Shown here one piece after another: positions 25,145 to 32,556 of a DNA stretch of 64,000 bases. Made by a program: the position numbers and the translations under genes. Origin of the DNA: UBA2965 sp036526135 (GTDB lineage Bacteria > Pseudomonadota > Gammaproteobacteria > Pseudomonadales > Azotimanducaceae); contig DATCZA010000011.1 in assembly GCA_036526135.1 (NCBI GenBank), positions 1-64,000 on the forward strand, written 5' to 3'. The notes below the pieces were generated by a model. That model saw only the letters and a program-made list of their open reading frames with translations, was not told the DNA's origin and made no database searches. The stretch's first letter is position 1; every line of letters starts with the position of its first letter.

Positions 25145-26632
25145 CTATACGGCCGCAGCCGTCCCTGGATCGCCGTTCAGGGCACCCCGGCGTTCCTCGA
25201 GGCGCGCTCGTACCTGATGTGCACGTTCTTCCGTAATCGGGAAGCCGGCGATAATCCAGATAGCCGCCGCGGAGCTCAGCATGGGTACGATCACGTCGAA
25301 CGCGCGCATCATCAGGATCGCGCTGGCCGGCTGAGCGCCGCCGAGCGCCACGTCGAAGCCGGTGGCGTTCAAGAGAAACCCGCCGCCGGCGAGCGCCAGC
25401 GCCATGCCGAGCTTCACGACCCACCAGAAAATCGACCCGAACATGCCTTCGCGCCGTTCATGGCTTGCGAGCTCGTCCAGGTCGCAGACGTCGGCGATCA
25501 TGGAGCCCATCAGGGTGAACAGACCGCCCAGGCCGAACGCGATCAGCGGCGCCGGCACGAGCAGCAGCCACGGCACCGCCGGGTCGTAGCAGAACCACTT
25601 CAGCCCGTACCCCACAATGGAGATTCCCGTGGCGGCAAAGAAAGCCCGCCGCTTGCCGATCTTGGTGGCAAGCCAGGTGACGATGCCGATGACGACGAAC
25701 GTGGAGACGGCCGACAGCGTGCCGGACCAGCCCGCGTACTCCGCGCCGGTCACCTGATCACCGGAAAAGACGTAGTAGATGATCACGTAGAACTGGAAGG
25801 AGGAGACCAGCATGAAGCCGTTGAAGACGAGAAACGTGGCGGCGCACAGCCTGACAAACGGCTTGAACCTGAGCGTGGCGGCGAAGCCCGCAAAGAAGGA
25901 CTTCACGTTGGTCAGCAAGGGATGCCGGGGTTCCCCACGGGCCAGCTGCTTTTCCGCGATCTCGGCATGAGCGACGTCCCGAAACCGCTCGCGAAGCAGC
26001 AACGCCGGCAGAACGCCCACGCACATCACCACCACGGCGATGGCTACCGACAACCCCGCGGCGCCCTCCACCATGTCATCGAAGACCGGCTCGTACTGCA
26101 TCATCCACAGGAACCAGGGAGAGATCAGATAGGCCAGCTGGCCGATGAAGTTCTGAACCCCCATGAGCCGGGTGCGCTCGTGATAGTCGGGCGTCAGCTC
26201 GTATCCCAGCGCGACCCAGGGCGTGGCGAAAACCGTGTAGGCCAGGTAGAAGATCAGCGAACCGAAGAGGAAGTAGTAGAAGTAGAAGCTTTCGCTGCGA
26301 CCTGGCGGCAACTGCCACAGAAGGGCGAAGCACAACCCGGCGGCGATGGCGCCTGCGAAGATGTAAGGCCGCCGGCGCCCCCACCGCGTGTTGGTGTGGT
26401 CCGAGATGTATCCCATCAGGGGGTCTGTGAGCGCATCGGTGAGTCGCGGCAACGCTCCGAGCAGCCCCACCAGAGCCGGGTTCATGCCGAGACCCAGGTT
26501 CAGCACGATGGCCATGCCGCCAATGGCGGCTGCCAGCAGGTTGTTGACGAAGGCCCCGAACCCGTAGACGACCTTGTGCGCAAAGCTGATCCGGTCTTCC
26601 GGTGCGGTGGCGTAGTGCTCGGCGGAACTCAT
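25145..26632 (-). CDS. MFS sugar transporter, GPH (glycoside-pentoside-hexuronide) type
   Basis: The 495-residue membrane protein has about 12 hydrophobic segments and the GPH-family landmarks: KVVYGFGAFVNNLLAAAIGGM at the start, DPLMGYISDHTNTRWGRRRPYI in the first cytoplasmic loop, and WVALGYELTPDYHERTRLMG. GPH members import glycosides with H+ or Na+. The setting suggests import of a beta-glucan oligosaccharide across the inner membrane for the GH3 enzyme. A LacI-type operator sits 45-60 bp upstream of its ATG. Downstream, the lacI gene begins 64 bp away. Confidence 0.92.
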   Translation of the reverse strand: MSSAEHYATAPEDRISFAHKVVYGFGAFVNNLLAAAIGGMAIVLNLGLGMNPALVGLLGALPRLTDALTDPLMGYISDHTNTRWGRRRPYIFAGAIAAGLCFALLWQLPPGRSESFYFYYFLFGSLIFYLAYTVFATPWVALGYELTPDYHERTRLMGVQNFIGQLAYLISPWFLWMMQYEPVFDDMVEGAAGLSVAIAVVVMCVGVLPALLLRERFRDVAHAEIAEKQLARGEPRHPLLTNVKSFFAGFAATLRFKPFVRLCAATFLVFNGFMLVSSFQFYVIIYYVFSGDQVTGAEYAGWSGTLSAVSTFVVIGIVTWLATKIGKRRAFFAATGISIVGYGLKWFCYDPAVPWLLLVPAPLIAFGLGGLFTLMGSMIADVCDLDELASHERREGMFGSIFWWVVKLGMALALAGGGFLLNATGFDVALGGAQPASAILMMRAFDVIVPMLSSAAAIWIIAGFPITEERAHQVRARLEERRGALNGDPGTAAAV

Positions 26633-26674
26633 CGGTAGGTGCGACCTGTGGGCTTCCGACCGATTAGGCCCGCT

Positions 26675-27304
26675 CTATGACAGCGTTGTCAATTCAGCCG
26701 CGGCCCCGGCCAGGCGGCCAATCGCAGAGAAGTCGCCGGCCCGCAGGCTATCGGCAGGAACGAACCAGGATCCACCGATGCAGGCCACCGAGCCCATGTG
26801 CAGATACCCGGGGGCCAGTTCCTGGGTTATCCCGCCGGTGGGAAAGAAGCGCACCTCCGGCAGCGGTGCGGCCAGCGAGCGAAGCGCTCTGGCGCCGCCG
26901 CTCGCCTCTGCGGGGAAGAATTTCTGCAGAAAGTAACCGTGCTCCAAAAGCCCGATCATCTCCGTCGCCGTGACGGCGCCGGGCACGAAGGGCATTTTCA
27001 ACCGGCGCGAAGCCGCCAGAAGCCCGTCGCTCGAGCCCGGGCTCACGGCAAAGCGGGCGCCGGCATCGCGCACCTCGAGGAGCTGCTCCGGGCGGCGGAT
27101 GCTGCCCGCCCCGACCAGCACCTCGGGAACTTCCCGGGCGATCCGCCCGATGGCGTCCACAGCGCAGCCCGTGCGCAGGGTGACCTCAACGCAGCTGACC
27201 CCGGAACCGGCCAGAACTCGCGCCAGCGGCACGGCGGCATCGGCGTCCTCCAGCGCCACCACCGCGACGATCCCGACGCCATCGAGCAGATCGCAAGCGT
27301 CCAT
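26675..27304 (-). CDS. eda: KDPG aldolase
   Basis: The 209-residue enzyme is 2-keto-3-deoxy-6-phosphogluconate aldolase, which splits KDPG to pyruvate and glyceraldehyde 3-phosphate in the Entner-Doudoroff pathway. The Schiff-base lysine is in FLQKFFPAEASGG. Also visible are ARVLAGSGVSCVEVTLRT with the catalytic glutamate, LVGAGSIRRPEQL (usually GAGTV), and VRFFPTGGI. Length fits the family. The ATG at 27304 is one base after the edd stop (TGAGATG), so translation is coupled. A longer open frame upstream overlaps edd and is not needed. Confidence 0.96.
   Translation of the reverse strand: MDACDLLDGVGIVAVVALEDADAAVPLARVLAGSGVSCVEVTLRTGCAVDAIGRIAREVPEVLVGAGSIRRPEQLLEVRDAGARFAVSPGSSDGLLAASRRLKMPFVPGAVTATEMIGLLEHGYFLQKFFPAEASGGARALRSLAAPLPEVRFFPTGGITQELAPGYLHMGSVACIGGSWFVPADSLRAGDFSAIGRLAGAAAELTTLS
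26677..26692. promoter_or_regulatory. LacI-family operator upstream of the sugar transporter, inside the end of eda
   Basis: ATGACAGCGTTGTCAA is the same operator type as at 23916-23931 (15 of 16 positions fit ATGACARCGYTGTCAT). It overlaps the last codons of eda (encoding TTLS) and lies 45 bp upstream of the transporter start codon. The overlap means the operator also shapes the C-terminal codons of the aldolase. Confidence 0.7.
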
Positions 27305-27305
27305 C

Positions 27306-29111
27306 TCAAAGGGGCCCGAAGATGCTGGCGCCGGACTCGGCCGGGCCGACCTGGGCGCGAAAGGCCGCGAATAGCTCACGACCGGTGCCGTGGGTTCCGT
27401 CGGGCGCATCTGCAGCCGCCCCCGTTCGGCCCTCCAGATCCGCCTCGACGCGCACGACGCCCGCATCGGCGTCGATGTGGATCAGATCGCCGTCGCGAAT
27501 CCGACCGATCAGCCCCCCGCTGGCAGCCTCCGGCGTCACCTGAATGGCTGCGAGCACGGCGCCGGAGGCGCCAGACATGCGGCCGTCGGTCAGCAGAGCG
27601 ACCCGGTATCCCCGACGCTCCAGCACGCCTAAGTAGGGGGAGAGCCGATGCAGCTCCGGCATGCCGTTGGCGCGCGGACCCTGCCAGGGCAGCACGGCGA
27701 CCATGTCGCCCTCGAGCTCTTCGGCCTCGAATGCCTCGGCAAAGGCGTCCTGGGAGACGAACACCCGGGCGGGGGCCGAGATGCGCCGACGCTCCGCCCG
27801 GACCGCGGATACCTTGACCACCGCGCGCCCCACATCGCCCTGAACCACCCGGAGCCCCCCTTCGGCGTCGAACGGCTCCGCGACCCCGCGCAGCACGCCG
27901 GGATCGGCGGACGATTTTTTCGCGGGCCGCCACCTCAAGGCGCCGTCCGCCCGCTCGGGGCATACGACGAACCGGCTGAGGCCGCGGCCCAGGATGGTTT
28001 CCACCTCGTCGTGCAGCAGGCCGTGATCGAGCAGCTCGCCGATCATGAAGCCGAGCCCGCCGGCGTCGTGGAAGTGATTGACGTCGGCCTCCCCGTTCGG
28101 ATAGACGCGCGCCATCAGCGGCACGACGCGGGACAGATCGGCGAAGTCGGACCAGTCCAGCCGGATGCCGGCGGCGGCGGCAACGGCCACAAGGTGCATG
28201 GTGTGATTGGTGGAGCCTCCGGAGGCCAGCAGGCCCACCACCGCGTTGACCACCGAAGACTCGTCCACGATGCGGCCGATGGGCATATGGCGGTTGCCCA
28301 GACGGGTGAGCTCCAGCACCTGTCGGACCGCAGCAGCAGTGAGCAGATCGCGCAGTTCCGAGCCCGGGTTGACGAAAGATCCCCCTGGAAGCTGCAGGCC
28401 CATGAACTCCAAGAGCATCTGATTGCTGTTGGCCGTACCGTAGAAGGTGCAGGTGCCGGGGCTGTGATAGGCGGCAGACTCGGCCGCGATGAGCTCGACC
28501 CTGCCCGCCTCCCCGGCAGCATAGGCTTCTCGAACGCGAGCCTTCTCTTTGTTCGGCAGGCCCGACGGCATGGGGCCGGCGGGGACGAACACCGCGGGCA
28601 GGTGGCCGAAGGCCAACGCGCCCATGAGCAGACCGGGAACGATCTTGTCGCAGACCCCGAGACAGACCACCGCATCGAACATGTCGTGAGAGAGCGCCAG
28701 CGCCGTGGACATGGCGATGACGTCGCGGCTGAAGAGCGACAGCTCCATGCCCGGACGGCCCTGGGTGATGCCGTCGCACATGGCGGGCACCCCGCCGGCC
28801 ACCTGGGCAACGGCTCCCGCATCCTCGGCGGCCCTTCGAATCAGCTCCGGATAGCCCTCGTACGGCTGGTGAGCGCTGAGCATGTCGTTGTAGGCCGACA
28901 CGATGCCGACGTTGGCGGCGGCTTCCCCGGAGAGGCGCGTCTTGGACCCGGCAGGGCAGGCGGCCATCCCGTGGGCCAGGTTGCTGCAGGACAGCCGCGC
29001 CCGGGTCACTCCGGAGGCGGCGGCCTCTTCGATCCGGCGCAGATAGTCGCTACGGCTCGACGCGCTGCGCTCGCGTATCCGCTCCGTCACACGTTCAACC
29101 AAAGGATTCAT
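27306..29111 (-). CDS. edd: 6-phosphogluconate dehydratase
   Basis: The 601-residue protein is the iron-sulfur dehydratase that converts 6-phosphogluconate to KDPG, the committed step of the Entner-Doudoroff pathway. Family landmarks are IVSAYNDMLSAHQPYEGYPELIR, VCLGVCDKIVPGLLMGAL, CTFYGTANSNQMLLEFMGL, GGSTNHTMHLVAVA and LTDGRMSGASG. These separate it from dihydroxy-acid dehydratase, which is shorter. Length matches the usual ~600. It lies between pgl (43 bp upstream) and eda (1 bp downstream) in a zwf-pgl-edd-eda operon. Confidence 0.97.
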   Translation of the reverse strand: MNPLVERVTERIRERSASSRSDYLRRIEEAAASGVTRARLSCSNLAHGMAACPAGSKTRLSGEAAANVGIVSAYNDMLSAHQPYEGYPELIRRAAEDAGAVAQVAGGVPAMCDGITQGRPGMELSLFSRDVIAMSTALALSHDMFDAVVCLGVCDKIVPGLLMGALAFGHLPAVFVPAGPMPSGLPNKEKARVREAYAAGEAGRVELIAAESAAYHSPGTCTFYGTANSNQMLLEFMGLQLPGGSFVNPGSELRDLLTAAAVRQVLELTRLGNRHMPIGRIVDESSVVNAVVGLLASGGSTNHTMHLVAVAAAAGIRLDWSDFADLSRVVPLMARVYPNGEADVNHFHDAGGLGFMIGELLDHGLLHDEVETILGRGLSRFVVCPERADGALRWRPAKKSSADPGVLRGVAEPFDAEGGLRVVQGDVGRAVVKVSAVRAERRRISAPARVFVSQDAFAEAFEAEELEGDMVAVLPWQGPRANGMPELHRLSPYLGVLERRGYRVALLTDGRMSGASGAVLAAIQVTPEAASGGLIGRIRDGDLIHIDADAGVVRVEADLEGRTGAAADAPDGTHGTGRELFAAFRAQVGPAESGASIFGPL

Positions 29112-29154
29112 TCACTTTTCCTCGAGCCATCGATTTCCAGCCCACTTCCCCACT

Positions 29155-29796
29155 TCACGGGGCCCACATCACCCGAACCGGCAACCGCGTCTGCGCCAGC
29201 AGGTGGCCGACCGGATACGCCCCGGGGGCTTCCAGCACACGCCGCTTGGACACGCCGAACGCCAGGAGAACCAGCTCATCGCTTTCCAGGAGCCGCGCCA
29301 GGGTCATGGAGACCCGGGCGGACGGGCTGGCTTGGGTCCGGACCCGCAGGCAGCACGCGTTGCTTTCCAGATCCAACGCCTCGTCGAGGTTGTCCGCGTC
29401 CGGGAACACCGAGGCGAAATGGCCATCCTCGCCCATGCCGACCAGGGCGCACGCCAACGGCGCCGAGAAAGCACGCAGCTCCGCACTCTGCAGGGGCAGG
29501 AACCGCGCGGCCGCCGCCCTGCCAACGAGCAGCCGGCGCCGGACCATGCCTTCGTTGCTGTCGGGGTGGTCTGCCGGCACGCATCGTTCGTCCGTCAACG
29601 TGACGCGAACCCGGGCCCAGTCCAGCGGATGCGCGGCAAGCTCGCCAAGACACTGCCGCGGGGTCGTCCCGCCGCTGACCGCCACTACGGCCTCGGTGCT
29701 CGTTGCCAACCGCCGTGACAGCGCCATCGCGAGCACGGCGGCCGCCGCGCGGGAGGCCGCCGAACGGTCAGGAAAGGTCTCGATGCCAGGCATCAT
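29155..29796 (-). CDS. pgl: 6-phosphogluconolactonase
   Basis: The 213-residue protein is the DevB/SOL-type lactonase that hydrolyses 6-phosphogluconolactone. Visible landmarks are VAVSGGTTPRQCLGEL, RVTLTDERCVPADHPDSNEGMVRRRLL and ALVGMGEDGHFASVFPDA, all hallmark family segments. Its start overlaps the zwf stop in an ATGATG arrangement, so either of two adjacent ATG codons may be used; I give the first (29796). Position between zwf and edd confirms the function. Confidence 0.96.
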   Translation of the reverse strand: MMPGIETFPDRSAASRAAAAVLAMALSRRLATSTEAVVAVSGGTTPRQCLGELAAHPLDWARVRVTLTDERCVPADHPDSNEGMVRRRLLVGRAAAARFLPLQSAELRAFSAPLACALVGMGEDGHFASVFPDADNLDEALDLESNACCLRVRTQASPSARVSMTLARLLESDELVLLAFGVSKRRVLEAPGAYPVGHLLAQTRLPVRVMWAP

Positions 29797-31256
29797 TGGC
29801 CGGCAAACCAGTGGCGGCCGTCCCGATCCAGGAGGAGGGACGAGGCCGTCGGGCCCCAGGAACCCGAAACGTAAGCGTCGACTTTCTGCCGCGCCTCGGC
29901 CCATCCGGCGATGATGTCGTCGATCCATCGCCAGGCGGTCTCGATCTCGTCACGCCGCATGAAAAGGGCCGGATTACCCCGCATGACCTCGATGAGCAGC
30001 CGCTCGTAGGCGTCCGGATAGCGAATGCCGAAGGTCTCCTCGAAGCTGAGATCGAGAGACACGGGCCGCAGCTCGAACCCGCCGGGCCCGGGCTCTTTGG
30101 CCATGATCGCGAGCCGCACTCCCTCGTCGGGCTGCAGCATGATGGAGAGCCGGTTGGGCGCCGCGTCCCCGCTCACGTCGCCGAACAGGGGGTGGGGCAC
30201 GGGCCTGAACTGGATGACGATCTCGGAGTGTTTGGCGGGCAGACGCTTGCCGGTGCGCAGGTAGAACGGCACCCCCGACCAGCGCCAGTTCTCGATACCA
30301 AGCTTGAGAGCAACGAAAGTCTCGGTATCGGTGGCGCCACCAAGCTCGTCGACGTACCCGGGCACGGCGTGCCCCGATATGGCGCCCGCCGTGTACTGGG
30401 CCCGGACCGTGGAAGTACGGACGTTGGCGGCGGTGATGGGTTTAAGGGCGCGAAGGACCTTGAGCTTCTCGTCGCGAACCGCGTCGTCGTCCAGGCTTGC
30501 CGGCGGCTCCATGGCGACCAGGCAGACCAGCTGCAGAAGATGGTTCTGCACCATGTCGCGCACGGCCCCGATCCGGTCGTAAAAGGCCACCCGGTTTCCC
30601 ACGCCGAGCTCCTCGGCCACCGTGATCTGCACGTGATCCACCACTTCCCGCCGCCACAACGGCTCGAACAGCGAGTTGCCGAACCTCAGCGCCAGCAGGT
30701 TCTGCACGGTTTCCTTGCCGAGATAGTGATCGATGCGAAAGATCTGGTTCTCGGCGAAGCAGGCGCCTACCTCGTCGTTGATGGCTCGCGCCGAGGCGTA
30801 GTCGTCGCCAACCGGCTTCTCCAGAACGATGCGCATGTCCGGAACCATCAGAGAGTTGGACTGGAAACCGCGGGCCACGCTGCCGAAAAGGTGGGGGGGT
30901 GTGGCGAGATAGACGATGCGAATCTTGCCCTCATGTCCCCGCAGGCATTCGGCCAGGGGGCCCCAGCCGGAGTGATCGTCCGCATCCAGGTCGAGATAAT
31001 CCAGACGTGCGGCGAACGTCTCCCAGATGTCCGGCTCTCTCCCTTCGCCGGCGGCTTCCACGGCGCGCGCCGCCTCGGCCAGGTATTCCGCCCTGCCCAT
31101 GGCGCTTCGACCCACCGCGATGATGCGGCTCCCGGGCGGAATCTGCCCATCCCGGTGGCGGTGGTACAAGGCCGGCAGGAGCTTGCGCAGCGCAAGGTCT
31201 CCGGCACCACCGAAGATGATCAGGTCGAACGGATCGACGGGGATGAGCTGCGCCAC
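29793..31256 (-). CDS. zwf: Glucose-6-phosphate 1-dehydrogenase
   Basis: The 487-residue enzyme oxidises glucose 6-phosphate to 6-phosphogluconolactone with NADP+ or NAD+. Visible are the cofactor loop IIFGGAGDLALRKLLPAL, where the usual GASGDL reads GAGDL, the active-site RIDHYLGKETVQNLLALRFGN with its histidine and lysines, and FYLRTGKRLPAK. I chose the GTG at 31256 because the family alignment begins there and GGAG lies about 8 bases upstream. The open frame extends far upstream, but that part is the antisense of hexR. A degenerate HexR box is centred about 33 bp upstream. It heads the zwf-pgl-edd-eda operon. Confidence 0.96.
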   Translation of the reverse strand: MAQLIPVDPFDLIIFGGAGDLALRKLLPALYHRHRDGQIPPGSRIIAVGRSAMGRAEYLAEAARAVEAAGEGREPDIWETFAARLDYLDLDADDHSGWGPLAECLRGHEGKIRIVYLATPPHLFGSVARGFQSNSLMVPDMRIVLEKPVGDDYASARAINDEVGACFAENQIFRIDHYLGKETVQNLLALRFGNSLFEPLWRREVVDHVQITVAEELGVGNRVAFYDRIGAVRDMVQNHLLQLVCLVAMEPPASLDDDAVRDEKLKVLRALKPITAANVRTSTVRAQYTAGAISGHAVPGYVDELGGATDTETFVALKLGIENWRWSGVPFYLRTGKRLPAKHSEIVIQFRPVPHPLFGDVSGDAAPNRLSIMLQPDEGVRLAIMAKEPGPGGFELRPVSLDLSFEETFGIRYPDAYERLLIEVMRGNPALFMRRDEIETAWRWIDDIIAGWAEARQKVDAYVSGSWGPTASSLLLDRDGRHWFAGQ

Positions 31257-31281
31257 TGAGCGCTCCACTGAACAAGAATTT

Positions 31282-31296
31282 CGTAATTTGACTACA
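31282..31296. promoter_or_regulatory. Degenerate HexR box upstream of zwf
   Basis: CGTAATTTGACTACA matches 13 of 15 positions of the HexR consensus TGTARTWWWAYTACA. It lies 26 bp upstream of the zwf GTG, where binding would block transcription of the Entner-Doudoroff operon. HexR is known to release DNA when KDPG is present. Confidence 0.65.
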
Positions 31297-31344
31297 TTAA
31301 TCCCCAGGATCGCAATTATTTCGTGGCCATTTACCAAAATACTA

Positions 31345-31359
31345 TGTAGTTTTACTACA
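31345..31359. promoter_or_regulatory. Perfect HexR box overlapping the hexR start codon
   Basis: TGTAGTTTTACTACA fits the HexR consensus TGTARTWWWAYTACA at all 15 positions and is a perfect inverted repeat (TGTAGT-TTT-ACTACA). Its last base is the A of the hexR ATG, so HexR probably represses its own gene. The AT-rich 31,257-31,358 interval around it is the shared divergent promoter of zwf and hexR. Confidence 0.85.
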
Positions 31360-32219
31360 TGACTACGGGAATACTTCGCCAGATCGATCTGGATCTGCCC
31401 CGCTTGAGCCGCTCGGAAACCCGCATCGCGGAATGGATCCGGGAAAACCCGCGGCAGACGGTCGACGCCTCCATCGGCGAAGTCGCCGCCAACGCGGGCG
31501 TGAGCGAACCAACGGTGATTCGATTCTGCCGGCGGCTGGGTCTTGCCGGCTTCCGGGATCTCAAGACACGGCTGGTCGCCGCGCTGCAGAGCCCGGAGAA
31601 CTTCCTGCATCGCGACGTCGACGACGCGGACGGGCCTTCCGAGGCCGCCGCCAAGGTGCTCGACGGGTCCATTCGAACCCTGGTCGACCTTCGCGAGCAG
31701 ACGCCGACCATGCCGTTCCGTGCCGCCGTGGAAACCATGACGACGGCCCGGGAACTCGTGTTCGTCGGGCTTGGCGCCTCGGGGCACGTCGCCAGGGATG
31801 CAAGCCACAAATTCTTTCGCCTGGGCATTCCCTGCAGCACGGCGGTGGATGCGCAAACGATCCTGCAGCGGGCCGCCATCGCGTCGGCCCGCGACGTCTT
31901 CGTGGTCGTCTCCCACACCGGCACCTGGCCCGAAATCGTCACGGCCATGGCCATCGCCGCCGAACGTCACGCCCGGATCGTCGCTCTGACCGATCCCCGC
32001 TCCCCCCTGGCGACGACTGCCGACCTCGTCTTCGCCTGCCATCCGGTGGAGGACACCAACGTGTTTACACCCATGAGCTCCCGGCTCGCCCAGCTCGCGC
32101 TCCTGGACGCGCTGCAGGTTGCGCTCGCGCTGGGCATCGGCGAGCCGGCCAAGCAGAACCTGCGGGCGAGCAAGGAGGCGCTCTCCGAGATGCGCGCCAG
32201 CGCGTGCGGATCCAACTGA
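31359..32219 (+). CDS. hexR: HexR, RpiR-family regulator of central carbon metabolism
   Basis: The 286-residue protein has an N-terminal RpiR helix-turn-helix (IGEVAANAGVSEPTVIRFCRRLGLAGFRDLK, about residues 38-68) and a C-terminal sugar-isomerase (SIS) domain (LVFVGLGASGHVARDASHKFFRLG, VVVSHTGTWPEIV). Its divergent position to zwf-pgl-edd-eda and the two HexR boxes in the shared promoter identify it as HexR, the KDPG-responsive repressor of gammaproteobacteria. Plus-strand genes downstream are a pyruvate kinase remnant and two GAPDH genes, matching known HexR targets. Confidence 0.95.
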   Translation: MTTGILRQIDLDLPRLSRSETRIAEWIRENPRQTVDASIGEVAANAGVSEPTVIRFCRRLGLAGFRDLKTRLVAALQSPENFLHRDVDDADGPSEAAAKVLDGSIRTLVDLREQTPTMPFRAAVETMTTARELVFVGLGASGHVARDASHKFFRLGIPCSTAVDAQTILQRAAIASARDVFVVVSHTGTWPEIVTAMAIAAERHARIVALTDPRSPLATTADLVFACHPVEDTNVFTPMSSRLAQLALLDALQVALALGIGEPAKQNLRASKEALSEMRASACGSN

Positions 32220-32220
32220 G

Positions 32221-32556
32221 GTGAGCGTGGATCGGATCAGCGGGCGACGGATTTACTGTCGCGTTCTGACCGGGGGCGAGCTCGGCGCGGGCAAGGGCAT
32301 CAACAAACGGGGCGGCGGCCTCTCCGCCCTGGCCGACAACCCACGCACGCTCGCCCGGGTAGCGCTGTTCCGTGGCGTGCATCCCGAACTCTTCGAGACC
32401 GAGCATCTGGACTACGAGCTCATCAACGAAGCCGCCGTCACCTGGCTCGCGCACAAGGGCGCCGTAAGCAGGGGGGATCGAGTCATTCTCTCCAAAGGCG
32501 ACTACCGTAACGTGCAGGGCGGCACCAACACACTGAAAATACTGGAGGTCGCCTGA
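32221..32556 (+). pseudogene. pyk: Pyruvate kinase remnant with N-terminus and core deleted
   Basis: The 111-residue frame joins two distant parts of pyruvate kinase. Its first part (VDRISGRRIYCRVLTGGELGAGKGINKRGGGLSA) matches the B-domain edge, normally around residues 150-185. Its second (DNPRTLARVALFRGVHPELFET ... GDRVILSKGDYRNVQGGTNTLKILEV) matches the final C-terminal domain. The roughly 140 N-terminal residues and about 200 barrel and hinge residues between GGGLSA and LADNPRT are absent, including the ADP/PEP active site. The join is in frame, so a small protein could still be made. The frame begins right after the hexR stop and its stop overlaps the next ATG (TGATG), so operon coupling is kept. 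Deletion or an assembly join are both possible. Confidence 0.82.

Noticed and set aside
31257..32042. The upstream extension of the zwf open frame (about 260 extra codons)
   Set aside because: This part is antisense to hexR and shows no G6PDH similarity; the family alignment begins at the GTG at 31256.
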